Positions 5,172 through 5,910 of a stretch of 5,910 nt of DNA are shown here, piece after piece. Every line of letters begins with the position of its first letter. The stretch's first letter is position 1. The translations under genes and the position numbers were made by a program. The notes under the pieces are model-generated. The model had not been told where the DNA came from. It was given only the letters and a program-made list of their open reading frames with translations, and searched no databases. The DNA is taken from contig JADFOU010000002.1 of the NCBI GenBank assembly GCA_022562655.1, positions 13,476-19,385 on the forward strand. The letters are read 5' to 3'. The stretch comes from a candidate division TA06 bacterium. GTDB taxonomy: Bacteria; Hydrothermota; DG-26; E44-bin18; JADFOU01.

Positions 5172-5367
5172 TTTTCAACCTCCCCATCTCTTTAATCCTC
5201 TTCTCAATCTCCTTGATTCCAATCTCTATTGCCTCATTGAGAATGATCTCAATCGTTGAGTCAATCAATGCAGCGGTAATTCTCATTCGACTGAGAAGGT
5301 CACTCCTCATATTCCTGGTCGAGTAATAGGTTGGCTGCGTCCCCTTCGGGAACTTTGGTCGTTTCAT
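5155..5367 (-). CDS. Small basic helical protein, 70 aa
   Basis: The chosen start is ATG at 5367 because AAGGAGGTGA sits directly upstream, nearly a full anti-SD match. The frame stays open upstream to a GTG at 5475, which would add 36 residues (MSWGLAGYKEEGKVS...) and also has an SD at a usable distance; see the leader-ORF entry. The product begins MKRPKFPKGTQPTYYST and continues as a helix with alternating Ile/Leu and charged residues (RMRITAALIDSTIEIILNEAIEIGIKEIEKRIKEMG, 28-63), suggesting an oligomerising amphipathic helix. Function unknown. It is the first confident gene after the 5368-5591 structured region and may be the target of whatever control that region exerts. Confidence 0.8.
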   Translation of the reverse strand: MKRPKFPKGTQPTYYSTRNMRSDLLSRMRITAALIDSTIEIILNEAIEIGIKEIEKRIKEMGRLKNVRGK

Positions 5368-5390
5368 CTTCACCTCCTTCTTGTTAAAAA

Positions 5391-5475
5391 GTGTCCTGGG
5401 CGGTGTAACAGATGAGCCATTAAGTAAATAACTCACTTTGCCTTCTTCTTTGTATCCAGCAAGCCCCCAGGACAC
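5391..5475 (-). promoter_or_regulatory. Attenuator-like stem with U-tract upstream of the 70-aa gene
   Basis: On the minus strand GUGUCCUGGG (5475-5466) and CCCAGGACAC (5400-5391) are perfect 10-bp complements about 65 bases apart, and the second arm is followed directly by UUUUU (5390-5386). Two more G-C pairs can form past a bulged base. Inside the loop AAGUGA/UUUACUU (about 5438-5421) can form a small hairpin. The layout is that of a terminator or structured RNA whose first arm lies in the opening codons of a small ORF. A promoter was looked for and not seen. Confidence 0.45.
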
Positions 5476-5477
5476 AT
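5433..5477 (-). CDS. Candidate 14-aa leader peptide
   Basis: An ATG at 5477 with GAGGTGAG about 3-4 bases upstream opens the frame MCPGGLLDTKKKAK and ends at TGA. Its codons 1-4 are the 5' arm of the 10-bp stem at 5391-5475, so ribosomes here would prevent that stem. The ATG overlaps a GTG (ATGTG) in a second frame that runs into the 70-aa protein; one SD could serve either. Support is the SD and position only; the frame is short enough to arise by chance. Confidence 0.35.
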   Translation of the reverse strand: MCPGGLLDTKKKAK

Positions 5478-5501
5478 TAACTCACCTCTGTGAAATTAGA
5501 G

Positions 5502-5573
5502 CCCCCAGGGAAGGGAGAACACCTCATGAGAAAGGAGCCCCCCGGCCTTGCGGATCAGGGGCTTCCCTGGAGG
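5502..5573 (-). promoter_or_regulatory. Competing hairpins in the 5368-5591 gap
   Basis: Two structures share the segment 5558-5573 on the minus strand. Hairpin A pairs CCUCCAGGGAAG (5573-5562) with CUUCCCUGGGGG (5513-5502), 12 pairs with one G-U. Hairpin B pairs AGCCCCU (5563-5557) with GGGGGCU (5542-5536) and closes with CC-GCAA-GG, a GNRA tetraloop, followed by CCUUUCUC; it looks like a weak terminator for the gene ending at 5592. A and B overlap at 5562-5563, so both cannot form fully. The rest of the gap from 5478 to 5591 shows no convincing gene. Confidence 0.5.
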
Positions 5574-5591
5574 ATCCCAATTAGTCATTCC

Positions 5592-5774
5592 TTACTCTGT
5601 CCTCTCAATCGGCACGACGTATACAATCGGATCTTTCCTGAGCCCCAGCTCGTCGCACTTGGCGCAGTGCTCAGTCCAGATGTAGTAGCCCCGACTGTCG
5701 ATCCCTGCGTACTTGCTGAAGACCCAGCGGTGGTGGAATAGGCTGTGCCTGATACGATTTAGTAGCTTCATCAT
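5592..5774 (-). CDS. Small CxxC phage protein, 60 aa
   Basis: The ATG at 5774 overlaps the preceding stop as ATGA, with GGTGAT just upstream; an adjacent ATG at 5771 would shorten it by one residue. The sequence is MMKLLNRIRHSLFHHRWVFS, then an aromatic stretch (RGYYIWTEHCAKCDELG) with H36, C37 and C40. The plan of a basic KLL...HxxW N-terminus followed by a WTExCxxC knuckle recalls short zinc-binding prophage proteins such as DUF1660, but the first usual cysteine is replaced by His/Asn, so the match is weak. It probably binds one metal ion with His14/His15 and C37/C40. No function can be given. It is the last gene before the structured gap. Confidence 0.72.
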   Translation of the reverse strand: MMKLLNRIRHSLFHHRWVFSKYAGIDSRGYYIWTEHCAKCDELGLRKDPIVYVVPIERTE

Positions 5775-5910
5775 TCCATCACCAATGGGTATATGACGTA
5801 GGCTCGCTTCGAGGGAGGCCCCACGTCTACGATTCTTGCTGTCCCTATCTTCATCATGTCGTTGTCGTCTTTATGCCCCTCAACATTCTCTACACCAGTT
5901 GGAGAAATCT
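5771..5910 (-). CDS. C-terminal fragment of an unidentified protein (partial)
   Basis: A frame open from the window edge (codons from 5908) encodes 45 residues ending ...KIGTARIVDVGPPSKRAYVIYPLVME, with the TGA in a 4-base overlap with the next ATG. The other two frames contain stops here, and the coupling matches the rest of the operon. Short beta-like segments (TARIVDVG, RAYVIYPLV) are visible; no family can be named from this piece. Confidence 0.6.
   Translation of the reverse strand, partial: ISPTGVENVEGHKDDNDMMKIGTARIVDVGPPSKRAYVIYPLVME

Noticed and set aside
5370..5420. 16-codon minus-strand ORF (MAHLLHRPGHFLTRRR) ending inside the SD of the 70-aa gene
   Set aside because: Its stop-in-SD position is attractive, but only a weak SD precedes its ATG and it is short enough for chance. 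The 14-codon ORF at 5433-5477 is better supported.
1..5910. tRNA genes, insertion sequences, CRISPR arrays or phage attachment sites
   Set aside because: No cloverleaf, transposase, terminal inverted repeats or regular spaced repeats were seen on either strand.

Overview
This 5.9 kb window looks like part of the early (replication/recombination) operon of a tailed dsDNA phage or prophage. Every supported gene is on the minus strand, so transcription runs from high to low coordinates. The genes are small and tightly packed, with strong Shine-Dalgarno (SD) sequences and repeated 4-base ATGA/GTGA overlaps between neighbours. TAA, TAG and TGA all serve as stops. The SDs (GGAGG, AGGAGGTGA) suit a bacterial host, but the host lineage cannot be named from this sequence. 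Most of the window is close to 50-55% GC by hand sampling; the zinc-ribbon gene at 3120-3626 is clearly AT-richer (about 35% over 3361-3540).

Layout in transcription order. (1) 5910-5592: the C-terminus of an unidentified protein, coupled by ATGA to a 60-aa CxxC protein. (2) 5591-5368: about 220 bp without a confident gene but full of inverted repeats, including competing hairpins and a 10-bp stem followed by UUUUU that overlaps a 14-codon leader-like ORF. (3) 5367-4570: three small proteins of unknown function, the last a Cys/His knuckle plus coiled coil. (4) 4573-3623: a Cas4/RecB-like PD-(D/E)XK nuclease with four cysteines placed as for an Fe-S cluster. (5) 3626-2923: an AT-rich zinc-ribbon protein and a 66-aa helical phage protein. 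(6) 2825-2055: a Sak4-like RecA-fold ATPase preceded by a hairpin. (7) 2058-1336: three small proteins, including a 56-aa basic helix-turn-helix-like gene (1631-1801) that is easy to miss. (8) 1284-598: a DUF669-like single-stranded-DNA-binding protein with an Ala/Lys/Pro linker, a C-terminal C2H2 finger and an acidic tip, followed by an intrinsic terminator with a UUCG tetraloop. (9) 544-17: a protein resembling phage DUF1599-like proteins, then the first codons of another gene at the window edge.

The core is a recombination set: an exonuclease-type nuclease, a Sak4-like annealing/recombination ATPase and a partner SSB. They probably act together on phage DNA ends and replication intermediates. 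The less explained parts are the RNA-level structures in the few intergenic gaps (5391-5573, 2869-2937, 556-591), which look like places where expression is tuned within one long transcript, and the number of small Cys/His-containing proteins around the recombination genes.
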